The notes under the pieces: generated by a model | What the model saw: only the letters and a program-made list of their open reading frames with translations | Database searches by the model: none | What the model was told of the DNA's origin: nothing | Made by a program: the position numbers and the translations under genes | Origin: Fusobacterium naviforme | GTDB taxonomy: Bacteria > Bacillota > Clostridia > Lachnospirales > Lachnospiraceae | DNA length: 64,000 bases | Assembly: GCA_003014445.1 (NCBI GenBank) | Contig: PYGH01000001.1 | Span: forward strand, 310,001-374,000 | Reading direction: 5' to 3' | Shown: in pieces, positions 51,035 to 58,364 of the stretch | How positions within the stretch are numbered: position 1 is the stretch's first letter | Layout of the letters: every line of letters begins with the position of its first letter

Positions 51035-52106
51035 GCGGGTGATCGTCGGCATGTCCGGCGGAGTGGACAGCTCGGTTGCGGCCTGGCTTTTAAAAAAGCA
51101 GGGCTATGATGTGATCGGCGTGACGATGCAGCTCTGGCAGGATGCCTTTTACGAGACGCGGGAGATGCAGAAAAAGAGCTGCGCCTCTCAGGCCGCGGAG
51201 GATGCCCGTCGCGTGGCCGGGCAGCTGGGAATTCCGCATCAGCTCGTGGATTTTCAGGAGGAATTCAAAAAGGGCGTGGTCGATTACTTCGTGGAGGAGT
51301 ACCGCTGCGGCAGGACACCGAATCCCTGCATCGTCTGCAACCGGCGCATCAAGTGGGAGGCGCTGCTTGGGCGCGGGCGGGAGCTCGGCGCGGACTATAT
51401 TGCGACGGGACACTACGCGCGGATATTGCAGCTCCCGGGAGGGCGGTACACGCTGCGGAGCTCGAAGACTGCGGAGAAGGATCAGACTTACGCGCTGTAT
51501 CAGCTCACGCAGGAGCAGCTTTCGCACACGCTGATGCCGGTCGGCGAGTATACAAAGAACGAGATACGCGCGCTTGCGGCAGAGGCCGGGCTCACAGTCG
51601 CAGACAAGCCGGACAGTCAGGAGATCTGTTTCATTCCGGATCAGGACTATACCGGATTCATAGAGAGGAGACTCGGTGCGGTGCCGCCGGAGGGGAATTT
51701 TGTCCGGGCAGACGGAACAGTCATCGGCAGGCACAGAGGCATCACGCACTACACCGTGGGGCAGAGAAAGGGACTGGGAATCGCCCTGGGACATCCGGTT
51801 TTTGTGACAGAGCTGCGCCCGGAGACCAATGAGGTTGTGATCGGGGAAGCCGAGGAGGTCTTTACCGACACACTCTTTGCCACACAGCTCAACTGGATGG
51901 CGGTCGAGGGGCCCGGCAGCGCACCCTTGAAAGCGAGGGCAAAGATCCGCTATAATCACAGGGGAGCGGACTGCACGATTTTTTCAGATGGCTCAGATCG
52001 TGTGAAGGTAGTCTTTGACAGCCCGCAGCGTGCGGTGACGCCGGGGCAGTCAGTGGTATTTTATTCGGAGGACGGCTATGTGCTCGGGGGTGGTACGATA
52101 TTGTAG
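51027..52106 (+). CDS. mnmA: tRNA-specific 2-thiouridylase
   Basis: Thiolates uridine 34 of Glu, Lys and Gln tRNAs. Protein of 359 residues from ATG 51027 (the frame upstream overlaps the previous gene). The PP-loop ATP site is VGMSGGVDSSVAAWLLKKQGYDVIGVTMQLWQD. The first catalytic Cys is in GRTPNPCIVCNRRIKWEALL and the second in DSQEICFIPDQDYTGFI. GHYARI and HRGITHYTVGQRKGLGIA are also standard, and the C-terminal beta barrel is complete to VLGGGTIL. It follows the DUF1189-like gene with an 8-base overlap. Confidence 0.95.
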   Translation: MSERVIVGMSGGVDSSVAAWLLKKQGYDVIGVTMQLWQDAFYETREMQKKSCASQAAEDARRVAGQLGIPHQLVDFQEEFKKGVVDYFVEEYRCGRTPNPCIVCNRRIKWEALLGRGRELGADYIATGHYARILQLPGGRYTLRSSKTAEKDQTYALYQLTQEQLSHTLMPVGEYTKNEIRALAAEAGLTVADKPDSQEICFIPDQDYTGFIERRLGAVPPEGNFVRADGTVIGRHRGITHYTVGQRKGLGIALGHPVFVTELRPETNEVVIGEAEEVFTDTLFATQLNWMAVEGPGSAPLKARAKIRYNHRGADCTIFSDGSDRVKVVFDSPQRAVTPGQSVVFYSEDGYVLGGGTIL

Positions 52107-52194
52107 GGGCTGCGTCCTGCTGCTCGTCAGTCTGCTGACGCTCTGTGCCTGCGTCGGAAACCCGGTCTGGACGGAGAGGTTCTGGGAAGCCTGA
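52078..52194 (+). pseudogene. Truncated start of a lipoprotein gene
   Basis: An ATG inside the end of mnmA opens a frame of 38 residues. It reads MCSGVVRYCRGCVLLLVSLL then TLCACVGNPV and stops at 52192. It looks like a lipoprotein signal peptide (lipobox LCAC) with almost nothing after it. The sequence then runs into the malQ remnant in a different frame. It is probably the surviving start of a gene cut off when the malQ fragment was joined here. A chance frame cannot be excluded. Confidence 0.35.
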
Positions 52195-52421
52195 AGCATG
52201 GCGCCTATGTGCAGCGGATCGGAAGGAACAGCCGCGCTTTTCTTGCGGTGGTACAGGCGCAGGATATTTTGGGATTGGGAAGCGAATCCCGCATGAATAC
52301 GCCTGCCACTGTGGGCGAAAACTGGCGCTGACGAGCGACGGAAGGAAGCTTTACGGCGACGCTTGCAAACGAACTTCGGAACGAGATGGCGGCTTGTAAA
52401 CGAATCAACGGCGGAGCCTGA
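52143..52421 (+). pseudogene. malQ: Decayed C-terminal fragment of 4-alpha-glucanotransferase
   Basis: In one frame this stretch reads LAVVQAQDILGLGSESRMNT then PATVGENWR, a TGA stop at 52329, then RATEGSFTATLANELRNEMA up to a final TGA at 52419. This matches the C-terminal end of MalQ (LQDLLGLGSEARMNxPGT..NWRWR...LTPELAERLR). The stop falls where MalQ has the second Trp of NWRW, a TGG to TGA change. Nothing of the other 400 or so residues remains here. The left border is uncertain, somewhere near 52143-52165. Confidence 0.82.
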
Positions 52422-52462
52422 GACGCCTCATAGCTTCCCCACAATAGATCTGCGTATTGAAA

Positions 52463-52490
52463 AGCGAGACAGCCCCAGGGCTGTCTCGCT
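52463..52490. terminator. Bidirectional terminator between mnmA/malQ scar and the surface-protein gene
   Basis: A 13-bp perfect stem AGCGAGACAGCCC/GGGCTGTCTCGCT with a CA loop. The plus strand continues GATTGTTTT and the minus strand TTTCAATAC, so it can work in both directions. Confidence 0.75.
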
Positions 52491-52543
52491 GATTGTTTTG
52501 ATTGCTTGATGCAGGGATTTCAATGGTGTCATCCCTTGTTCAG

Positions 52544-54643
52544 TCAGTGGATCCAGGCGCCGCTGGCATCGACACGGTAGCCGTCCGGCGTCATTTCGCC
52601 CGCATACATTGCTCCTTGCGGATGGGATGGAGTTCCCACCGGCTCCAGGTAGTACCACTTACCGTTGCTGAGCTGTTTCCAGCCGGTCATCATTTTTCCC
52701 AGCTCCGCACCCTTTGCTTCGCTCAGGTAGTACCAACGTCCGCCGGCGGAAAACCAACCGGTGCGGAGGTAGCCGGCTTCATCGAAGGCGTACCATGCGG
52801 TGCCGCCGCTGTAGGGAAGCATCTTCCATTCGTTCTTCGGATAGGAGCCGTTGCTGTAGCGGAACCAGAAGCCCTTTGCATCCTGAATCCAGCTGCCGCT
52901 GTTCCGGAAGCCGATAGGATTGCTGTTCGCAGCCCTCTGTCCGCCGGAGGAGCCGCCGGAACGGCCGCCGGAGTGCCCGCCGGAATGTCCGCCGGAAACT
53001 TTGGACCAATGGGCGTACACAGTCTTGTTCGCACCGAAGGTGTGCTGCCGCTTGATTTCCGTTCCGCCCTGCGCTGCGGTGAACCACCCCTCAAACAAAT
53101 AGCCGCTGCGGGTCGGAACAGGGAGATGGGAGAGCTTTCCGTCGGTTCCGGTTGTCATCTCGGCAGGTTCCACGGTTCCGCCGTTTGCATCGAAGCGGAT
53201 CCGATAGCAGCCCGAGGGAAGAGAGCCCTTCAAGGTCCACTTTGCGTAGAGGGTCATGTCCTGTGTGACGCGGTCGTTTGCAAAGTTCCAGGCATTTCTG
53301 CACGCTGCATCCCGGTACCATCCGCCGAAGTCATAGGACGCATCGGTTGGAGCTGCAGGCGCTGTGATGGCTGCGCCGGAGGCAGCGGTTAGGTCTGACG
53401 GCGCACTTCCGCCGTGTCCGTTTAAGTCGAAGTGAACGGTGTGCATGTTGGCAGGCGGCGTGTCGGCGAGTCCCACAGTGAAGGGAATTTCCTGAATGTT
53501 TCCGGCGTAGCTGGTGTGTTCAGGGCGCGCTTCCTCAAGGAACACCCAGAGCGTGTAGGATGCGCGGTCCGTCAGCCCCCGGGGAATGGCAACCTCCGCT
53601 TCACGGGCATCAGGATCGGCTATTTTTCCGTAGAAAAGCACCGTTTGGTTTTGATCAAGCAGCATGGCGGAAACCTGGTTTGCATACGGCATTGTGCCGG
53701 AGAGGGAGAGATTGATGGGTCCCCCTTCCCCAGCCGAAATAATTTCAGCAGGATTCGCGCGTCTTGCCGTGAAGCCGACGTTGTCGGTGCGAAGTGTCAG
53801 GGTCCATGCGTTGTGCGTGACCGAGGGAGTGATCGTTTCAGAAAAATCCTGGAGGGGGTTGTCAAGCAGCTGGGCAAAGAGTACGGACTCAAGCTTCAGG
53901 TTGAAGGCGGGGCTGATCCCGACCCCACCTTTGTCGGCACCATAGTTATAGATTATGCCTTGCTCATATACATACCCCGCGACATTCGACAGATCTTTAT
54001 CAGGCGAACGCAGCCAGAAGTAGCCATTGTCTCCCCCCCGTTTTAACCGGCTTTTGGAATCATCATGCGTGTCTGAGTAGCCGTATTCCTTATGCTGAGC
54101 CTCTCTGGCATCGAGGAGAAAGAGCTTATCTCCCGCGCCGGAGAGCCTGCCGTACTTCAGCTGGATCCATGCCGGCCAATCGGCATGGGAGGAGGGGTCC
54201 TTACTCAGGTGGATGGCAGCCCGATCCTCCGGTCGAAAGGTACTTAAAAGACCACGCTCCTCATTATTCAGATAACTCCGAAGCGAACTATCCTTCCACA
54301 CGTTGCTGGGGGTTGCACGAAGTTCGTCGAATTTTTTATCCTCAAGTATAATGTCACAGTCTAAGAACATGGTGGTTCCGCCGAAGTCCGTGGTCTTTTT
54401 GTCCAGGACGCGAAACGGGATGGCATCGGCTGTTTTCTCTCCGAACAGAATCCGGTCTCCTTCCCAGGGGCCATCTTGCGGCGCCTCCGGGTTTTGAATT
54501 CCCAGATCGTTTCCAATGTTTACGTTGACCGACCGCAGTTCCCGTTCGGCAGCCTGTGCTGTCAGGGACTGCACTGCGGAAAGAGAAAGGGCCGCGGCAA
54601 ACAGCAGAGCGGTTCTCTTGTTCCATTTTCGCATTCGGTTCAT
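52544..54643 (-). CDS. Large exported surface protein: DUF6273-like, InlB-type repeats, cell-wall-binding repeats
   Basis: Secreted protein of 699 residues. It has a signal peptide (RMRKWNKRTALLFAAALSLSAVQSLTAQA). Residues about 45-260 resemble the DUF6273 domain: NVWKDSSLRSYLNNEERGLLSTF and NGYFWLRSPDKDLSNVAGYV then GGVGISPAFNLKL. Two InlB/Listeria-Bacteroides-type repeats follow: VHFDLNGHGGSAPSDL...GWYRDAACRNAW...TLYAKWT and IRFDANGGTVEP...FEGWFTAAQGGTEI...VYAHWSK. A Gly/Ser/His linker (GGHSGGHSGGRSGGSSGG) leads to choline-binding-like repeats at the C terminus (GSWIQDAKGFWFRYSNGSYPKNEW, WYAFDEAGYLRTGWFSAGGRWYYLSEA, GKWYYLEPVGTPSHPQGAM). It probably attaches to the cell wall by these repeats. 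Ribosome binding site AAGGAGAGATCT. Confidence 0.85.
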   Translation of the reverse strand: MNRMRKWNKRTALLFAAALSLSAVQSLTAQAAERELRSVNVNIGNDLGIQNPEAPQDGPWEGDRILFGEKTADAIPFRVLDKKTTDFGGTTMFLDCDIILEDKKFDELRATPSNVWKDSSLRSYLNNEERGLLSTFRPEDRAAIHLSKDPSSHADWPAWIQLKYGRLSGAGDKLFLLDAREAQHKEYGYSDTHDDSKSRLKRGGDNGYFWLRSPDKDLSNVAGYVYEQGIIYNYGADKGGVGISPAFNLKLESVLFAQLLDNPLQDFSETITPSVTHNAWTLTLRTDNVGFTARRANPAEIISAGEGGPINLSLSGTMPYANQVSAMLLDQNQTVLFYGKIADPDAREAEVAIPRGLTDRASYTLWVFLEEARPEHTSYAGNIQEIPFTVGLADTPPANMHTVHFDLNGHGGSAPSDLTAASGAAITAPAAPTDASYDFGGWYRDAACRNAWNFANDRVTQDMTLYAKWTLKGSLPSGCYRIRFDANGGTVEPAEMTTGTDGKLSHLPVPTRSGYLFEGWFTAAQGGTEIKRQHTFGANKTVYAHWSKVSGGHSGGHSGGRSGGSSGGQRAANSNPIGFRNSGSWIQDAKGFWFRYSNGSYPKNEWKMLPYSGGTAWYAFDEAGYLRTGWFSAGGRWYYLSEAKGAELGKMMTGWKQLSNGKWYYLEPVGTPSHPQGAMYAGEMTPDGYRVDASGAWIH

Positions 54644-54708
54644 AGATCTCTCCTTTTTTGGTTATTTTTTTCAGCTGAAACCACGGAAGCAACAGATTTT
54701 CACATGAA

Positions 54709-54741
54709 AAAAAGCCGCTGCCTTTGTGGTTGTGGCTTTTT
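54709..54741. terminator. Terminator-like hairpin upstream of the surface-protein gene
   Basis: AAAAAGCCGC pairs with GTGGCTTTTT around an 11- to 14-base loop, giving A- and T-tracts on both sides. It lies in the presumed 5' untranslated region of the minus-strand gene, so it could be an attenuator there. I do not recognise a known riboswitch. Confidence 0.4.
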
Positions 54742-54838
54742 GCTGAAAAGAACAGAGTGGTAGTTTAAGACCCTCCTTATGTCAGGCGGAGGCTCTTCCG
54801 GATCAAACAGATTTCCGGCGAAAAAATTTTACTTGATA

Positions 54839-54945
54839 ATGAAAAAAAAGGCAAGAATTTTTTTCGAGAGGGGGAGAAAGCGGAAGAAGGGGAGAAGAGA
54901 AGGCGGGGAAAAAGAGGAGGCAGGGGAGAAGAGAAGGAACAGCAA
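54839..54945. other. Purine-rich tract upstream of tRNA-Ser
   Basis: About 105 bases on the plus strand are almost entirely A and G, in runs of GAGAAG and GGGGA type. They are not part of a convincing gene. The open frame that spans it also runs through the tRNA and is rejected. Together with 54644-54838 this fills the gap before the tRNA promoter. Confidence 0.7.
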
Positions 54946-54952
54946 TTTGTTC

Positions 54953-54981
54953 GTGACAAAGCATAAGGTTTCTGCTATAAT
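54953..54981 (+). promoter_or_regulatory. Promoter for tRNA-Ser
   Basis: GTGACA, a 17-bp spacer and TATAAT with TGC before the -10, 43 bases upstream of the tRNA. Confidence 0.8.
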
Positions 54982-55023
54982 AGACAGCGATTGCCGCCGG
55001 AAGGGAATGCGCAGGCAGGCTTT

Positions 55024-55111
55024 GGAGAGTTACCCAAGCGGTTCAAGGGGGCGCACTCGAAATGCGTTAGGCCGGGTGACCGGTGCGTGGGTTCGAATCC
55101 CATGCTCTCCG
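55024..55111 (+). tRNA. tRNA-Ser (anticodon CGA)
   Basis: Class II tRNA of 88 bases. The acceptor stem GGAGAGT pairs with GCTCTCC, with discriminator G and no encoded CCA. The anticodon stem GCGCA/TGCGT holds loop CTCGAAA, giving anticodon CGA for UCG codons. A long variable arm (TAGGCCGGGTGACCGGTGC) and T loop GTGGGTTCGAATCCCAT identify it as serine type. It has its own promoter and terminator. Confidence 0.96.
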
Positions 55112-55122
55112 CTTTTATAAAA

Positions 55123-55178
55123 CCTCGGAAATACGCAGTTTGTTCATTAAACAAGCGCTTTCCGGGGCTTTTTATTTT
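55123..55178 (+). terminator. Terminator after tRNA-Ser
   Basis: CCTCGGAAA pairs with TTTCCGGGG (one wobble pair) across a loop that can form a small inner TTGTT/AACAA stem, followed by CTTTTTATTTT. Confidence 0.75.
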
Positions 55179-55321
55179 CCGAAAAACGGTGCAGAGAAAA
55201 CGGAAAAAGGAGTCTTAAAACAGGAGAAATGGTACACGTGTCACACCTGTGACTTTGTGATCTGTCCAAAGTGAGAGTGGGTAAAAAGCTCTGCCTTTTT
55301 AAAACTAGTATTAAATACTGC

Positions 55322-55350
55322 TTGATTTAGAAAATAAAATGGAATATGAT
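55322..55350 (+). promoter_or_regulatory. Promoter for the TrhA/hemolysin III gene
   Basis: TTGATT, a 17-bp spacer and TATGAT, 70 bases before the GTG start at 55420. Confidence 0.7.
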
Positions 55351-55419
55351 TGAGCTGAGGCAAATATATCAGACTGTTGTGCCCTGCCTCCGGACACAGC
55401 GCAGAGACGGGAGGTAGCT

Positions 55420-56067
55420 GTGAATTTTAAAATCAAGGATCCGGGGAGCTTCCTGACACATTTTATTGCGATGCTGCTGTCAATCACGGGGCTGGCGCCG
55501 CTTCTATACCGCGTGGCGCAGCATCCGGGCCGTGGAAAGCTGGAGGTCTTCCTCATTTTTTCCGTGAGCTTTATACTTCTCTACGGGGCGAGCTCCGCCT
55601 ACCATTTCTTTGATATATCCCCGCGGGTGAACCGCGTGCTGAAGAAGCTGGATCACATGATGATTTTTGTTATGATTGCCGGAAGCTACACGCCGGTGTG
55701 CCTTGTGGCGCTGGGAAATCGCACCGGCTGGCTCATGCTGCTCGCGGTCTGCGGCATTTCCCTGCTCGGCATGCTCATGAATCTTTTGTGGATCGGCTGT
55801 CCTCGCTGGGTGTCCTCTGTAATCTATATCGCACTGGGCTGGGTGTGCGCCTTTTCTCTCACAGAGCTTGTGCGGGTGCTGACCACAGCGGAATTCATAC
55901 TGCTGCTCTCCGGAGGAATCATCTATACGATAGGAGGCATCATCTATGCTCTGAAGCTGCCGCTGCTCGGCGGGCGTTTTCGCTATTTTGGAAATCATGA
56001 GCTCTTTCACGTATTCGTGATGGCGGGTTCTGCCTGCCACTACGGGATGATGATGCTGCTTGCCTGA
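55420..56067 (+). CDS. Hemolysin III / TrhA family membrane protein
   Basis: Seven-helix membrane protein of 215 residues of the PAQR/hemolysin III family. The GTG start follows GGGAGGTAGCT. Family motifs are the conserved FLTHFIAMLL..GLAPLL near the N terminus, YGASSAYHFFDISPRVNRVLKKLDHMMIFVMIAGSYTPVCLV, and the final LGGRFRYFGNHELFHVFVMAGSACHYGMMM. The His residues in SAYHFF, LDHMMI, and NHELFH are typical of the metal site of this family. The name hemolysin is historical. Role in membrane lipid homeostasis is suggested for relatives. Confidence 0.9.
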   Translation: MNFKIKDPGSFLTHFIAMLLSITGLAPLLYRVAQHPGRGKLEVFLIFSVSFILLYGASSAYHFFDISPRVNRVLKKLDHMMIFVMIAGSYTPVCLVALGNRTGWLMLLAVCGISLLGMLMNLLWIGCPRWVSSVIYIALGWVCAFSLTELVRVLTTAEFILLLSGGIIYTIGGIIYALKLPLLGGRFRYFGNHELFHVFVMAGSACHYGMMMLLA

Positions 56068-56120
56068 GCATGTTCTCTATGATTCTGAAATGAATTCACC
56101 ACTGAAACAGTCTTTGCGGG

Positions 56121-56169
56121 AAAAAGCACAGCCGCTGCGTCCAAGATGGACGCAGCGGCTGTGCTTTTT
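56121..56169. terminator. Bidirectional terminator, perfect 23-bp inverted repeat
   Basis: The left arm starts AAAAAGCACAGCCGCTG and the right arm is its exact complement ending GTGCTTTTT, with a 3-base loop. It lies between the plus-strand TrhA gene and the minus-strand P5C dehydrogenase, so it serves both. Confidence 0.92.
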
Positions 56170-56190
56170 CTTACTCTGCCATTGCTGTGA

Positions 56191-57819
56191 TTACTTCTCG
56201 CTCATGTAGGGGTAGACGACTGCCGGAGAGGGAGAGAATGCCTCCTTTACTGCGTGGGCGCTGACCCAGCGGAGGATATTCAGCATGGTTCCGGCCTTAT
56301 CGTTTGTGCCGGAGGCTCTTGCGCCGCCGAAGGGCTGCTGGCCTACCACAGCGCCGGTGCACTTGTCGTTGATGTAGAAGTTTCCGGAGGAGTTCCGGAG
56401 CGCCTTCTCCATCTTTACGATCACCTGGCGATCCTGGGCGAAGATGGCGCCGGTCAGAGCGTAGGGCGATGCGGTGTCGCAGATATGCATGGTCTCATCG
56501 AGCTTGTCGTCGTCGTACACATAGACGGAGACGATAGGCCCAAAGATCTCCTGTACCATGGACTCGTAGAGCGGAGAGCTGCAGCGGATCACGGTCGGCT
56601 GAACAAACCAGCCCTTGCTGTCGTCGTAGCTGCCGCCTGCGATGATCTCGCAGTCGGGGGAAGCCTTCGCGCGGTCGATGAAGCCCTTGCAGGTCTCAAA
56701 GGAAGCCTTGTCAATCACCGCGCCCATGAAGGTGTCAAATTCCTGTACGTCGCCGACCTTCAGGGAAGCCACCTGCTCCCTCACCTTCTTCTCGACCTCC
56801 GGCCATATGCTCTTCGGAACAAAGACGCGGGAGCAGGCGGAGCACTTCTGTCCCTGATACTCGAAGGAGCCGCGGACGATCGCTGCGCAGAGCGGATCAA
56901 TATCAGCTGTGTTGTGTGCAAAAATGTAGTCCTTGCCTCCGGTCTCGCCGACCAGTCTCGGGTAGCAGTGGTAATTCGCGATATTCTCGCCGACCTGCTT
57001 CCATACGCCCTGGAACACGCCGGTGGAGCCGGTGAAGTGGAAGCCTGCGAGGTGCGGATCGCTCAGAACATACTTGGAGACATCGCTTCCGGAGCTCGGG
57101 ATGAAGTTGATGACGCCCTTCGGCAGTCCGCAGTGCATGAGCAGCTTCATATAGTAGTAGTTAGAGAGCACCGCGGTGCGGGACGGCTTCCAGAGTGCCA
57201 CATTTCCTACGATGGCGGGAGCAGTCGGAAGGTTGCCGCCGATGGAGGTAAAGTTAAAGGGAGAGATGGCGCAGATAAAGCCCTCCAGCGGACGGTAGTC
57301 CTGACGGTTCCAGATACCATCGGAGCTTGCGGGCTGCTGCTTGAAGATCTCCTGAGCAGACCAGACGCCGAAGCGCAGGAAGTCTGCGAGCTCTGCGATA
57401 TCGATCTCTGCCTGGAACGCAGTCTTGGACTGTCCCAGCATGGTGGAGGCGTTCAGTACCTTTCTGTAGGAGCCGGTGATGCAGTCAGCAGCCTTTAAGA
57501 AGATTGCGGAGCGGTGCTCCCAGGGCATGGTTTCCCACTCCTCCTTGGCGGCGAGCGCTGCCTCGATCGCGAGCTTCAGCTCTTTCTCACCGGCCATGCA
57601 GCACTCTGCGATGATGTGACTATGATCGTGCGGCATGGTGACTTTGATGGTCTTCTCTGTGTAGATCTCCTCGCCGTTGATGATCAGCGGGATCTTTACG
57701 ATCTGAGAGGACTGGCGCTGAAGCTCCTTCTTCAGCTCCTCGCGCTCCGGACTTCCGGGCATGTACCCCTTGAAGGGATCGTTTGCGGGCCTTTCAATGG
57801 TAAAGTAAGCGTTAGGCAT
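56191..57819 (-). CDS. pruA: 1-pyrroline-5-carboxylate (glutamate-semialdehyde) dehydrogenase
   Basis: Oxidises pyrroline-5-carboxylate/glutamate semialdehyde to glutamate with NAD. An aldehyde dehydrogenase of 542 residues, matching the stand-alone P5CDH length. The NAD-binding motifs are ISPFNFTSIGGNLPTAPAIVGNVALWKPS and FTGSTGVFQG. The catalytic Glu is in LVGETGGKDYIF and the catalytic Cys in FEYQGQKCSACSRVF. The C-terminal EIFGPIVSVYVY and QQPFGGARASGTNDKAG are also typical. AAAGGAG precedes the ATG. The nearby glycyl radical enzyme, if a hydroxyproline dehydratase, would supply its substrate. It is divergent from the AGCS symporter. Confidence 0.92.
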   Translation of the reverse strand: MPNAYFTIERPANDPFKGYMPGSPEREELKKELQRQSSQIVKIPLIINGEEIYTEKTIKVTMPHDHSHIIAECCMAGEKELKLAIEAALAAKEEWETMPWEHRSAIFLKAADCITGSYRKVLNASTMLGQSKTAFQAEIDIAELADFLRFGVWSAQEIFKQQPASSDGIWNRQDYRPLEGFICAISPFNFTSIGGNLPTAPAIVGNVALWKPSRTAVLSNYYYMKLLMHCGLPKGVINFIPSSGSDVSKYVLSDPHLAGFHFTGSTGVFQGVWKQVGENIANYHCYPRLVGETGGKDYIFAHNTADIDPLCAAIVRGSFEYQGQKCSACSRVFVPKSIWPEVEKKVREQVASLKVGDVQEFDTFMGAVIDKASFETCKGFIDRAKASPDCEIIAGGSYDDSKGWFVQPTVIRCSSPLYESMVQEIFGPIVSVYVYDDDKLDETMHICDTASPYALTGAIFAQDRQVIVKMEKALRNSSGNFYINDKCTGAVVGQQPFGGARASGTNDKAGTMLNILRWVSAHAVKEAFSPSPAVVYPYMSEK

Positions 57820-58244
57820 GATGATTCTCCTTTCATACTGGTGAAATTACGCGAGTAAAATATGGAACAATTTCATGGTGCCAATATAATAACACTATAT
57901 CACAATTTTAAAATTTGTAAATTTCATAATAGTATAAAATCATTAAAAATATTTTATGGGGGAATTTTTTGTAAAAAGAGGAGGCTTGGAGTGAATATAA
58001 TATGAATAAATATGCAAAAATGGAACTGGGAATACATATCGGGAAATGTGAGAAGAGGAAATAATGATGTAGACAGAGCTTCATCTGAGGCAATATATCG
58101 CTTGATTTTGTTGAATTAATATAAAAAATATGGGAAAACAGGAGTTATATTGCCACTGAAGTGAATGAATTATATTTGCATGAAATATAGTTTGGGAAAC
58201 ATAACCCTAAGTTTAGCGCTTTTTTATAAAATCTTATTGCATTA
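57820..58244. other. AT-rich intergenic region between pruA and the AGCS symporter
   Basis: About 425 bases of AT-rich sequence with no gene. It must hold the divergent pruA promoter. Candidate minus-strand elements occur near 57880 (TATTAT and TATATT in an A/T-rich stretch), but none is convincing. The plus-strand promoter follows at 58245. No repeat or RNA gene is recognisable. Confidence 0.7.
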
Positions 58245-58272
58245 TTGACAATAATATACACTTTGTTATAAT
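58245..58272 (+). promoter_or_regulatory. Strong promoter for the AGCS symporter
   Basis: TTGACA, a 16-bp spacer and TATAAT, about 92 bases before the ATG. Confidence 0.88.
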
Positions 58273-58275
58273 GAA

Positions 58276-58293
58276 CTCAAGTTCGAACCTGAG
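58276..58293 (+). promoter_or_regulatory. Operator-like palindrome at the symporter transcription start
   Basis: CTCAAGTTCGAACCTGAG is an 18-bp palindrome except for one symmetric mismatch pair (A/C in place of G/C or A/T). It begins 4 bases after the -10, so it would cover the start site. A bound repressor would block transcription. The regulator is not in the window. Confidence 0.55.
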
Positions 58294-58364
58294 TACAACG
58301 TTATACGATTCTCTTCAGCCTGATACCGTAAGAAAGCAAGATATGGGTTACAAGGAGGAAATGT

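Noticed and set aside
52145-52399. 84-codon plus-strand frame over the malQ scar
   Set aside because: Frame differs from the one with MalQ similarity and has no start signal.
54644-54780. Riboswitch in the leader of the surface-protein gene
   Set aside because: A hairpin is present, but I could not match the leader to any conserved riboswitch core.
54779-55120. 113-codon frame covering the purine tract and tRNA-Ser
   Set aside because: It reads straight through the tRNA and its composition only reflects the purine tract; no family resemblance.
57860-57885. Possible sigma-54 site upstream of pruA (TTGGCACC on the minus strand)
   Set aside because: The distance to the next TTGT is two bases too long and the -12 GC is missing, so it does not fit the -24/-12 pattern.
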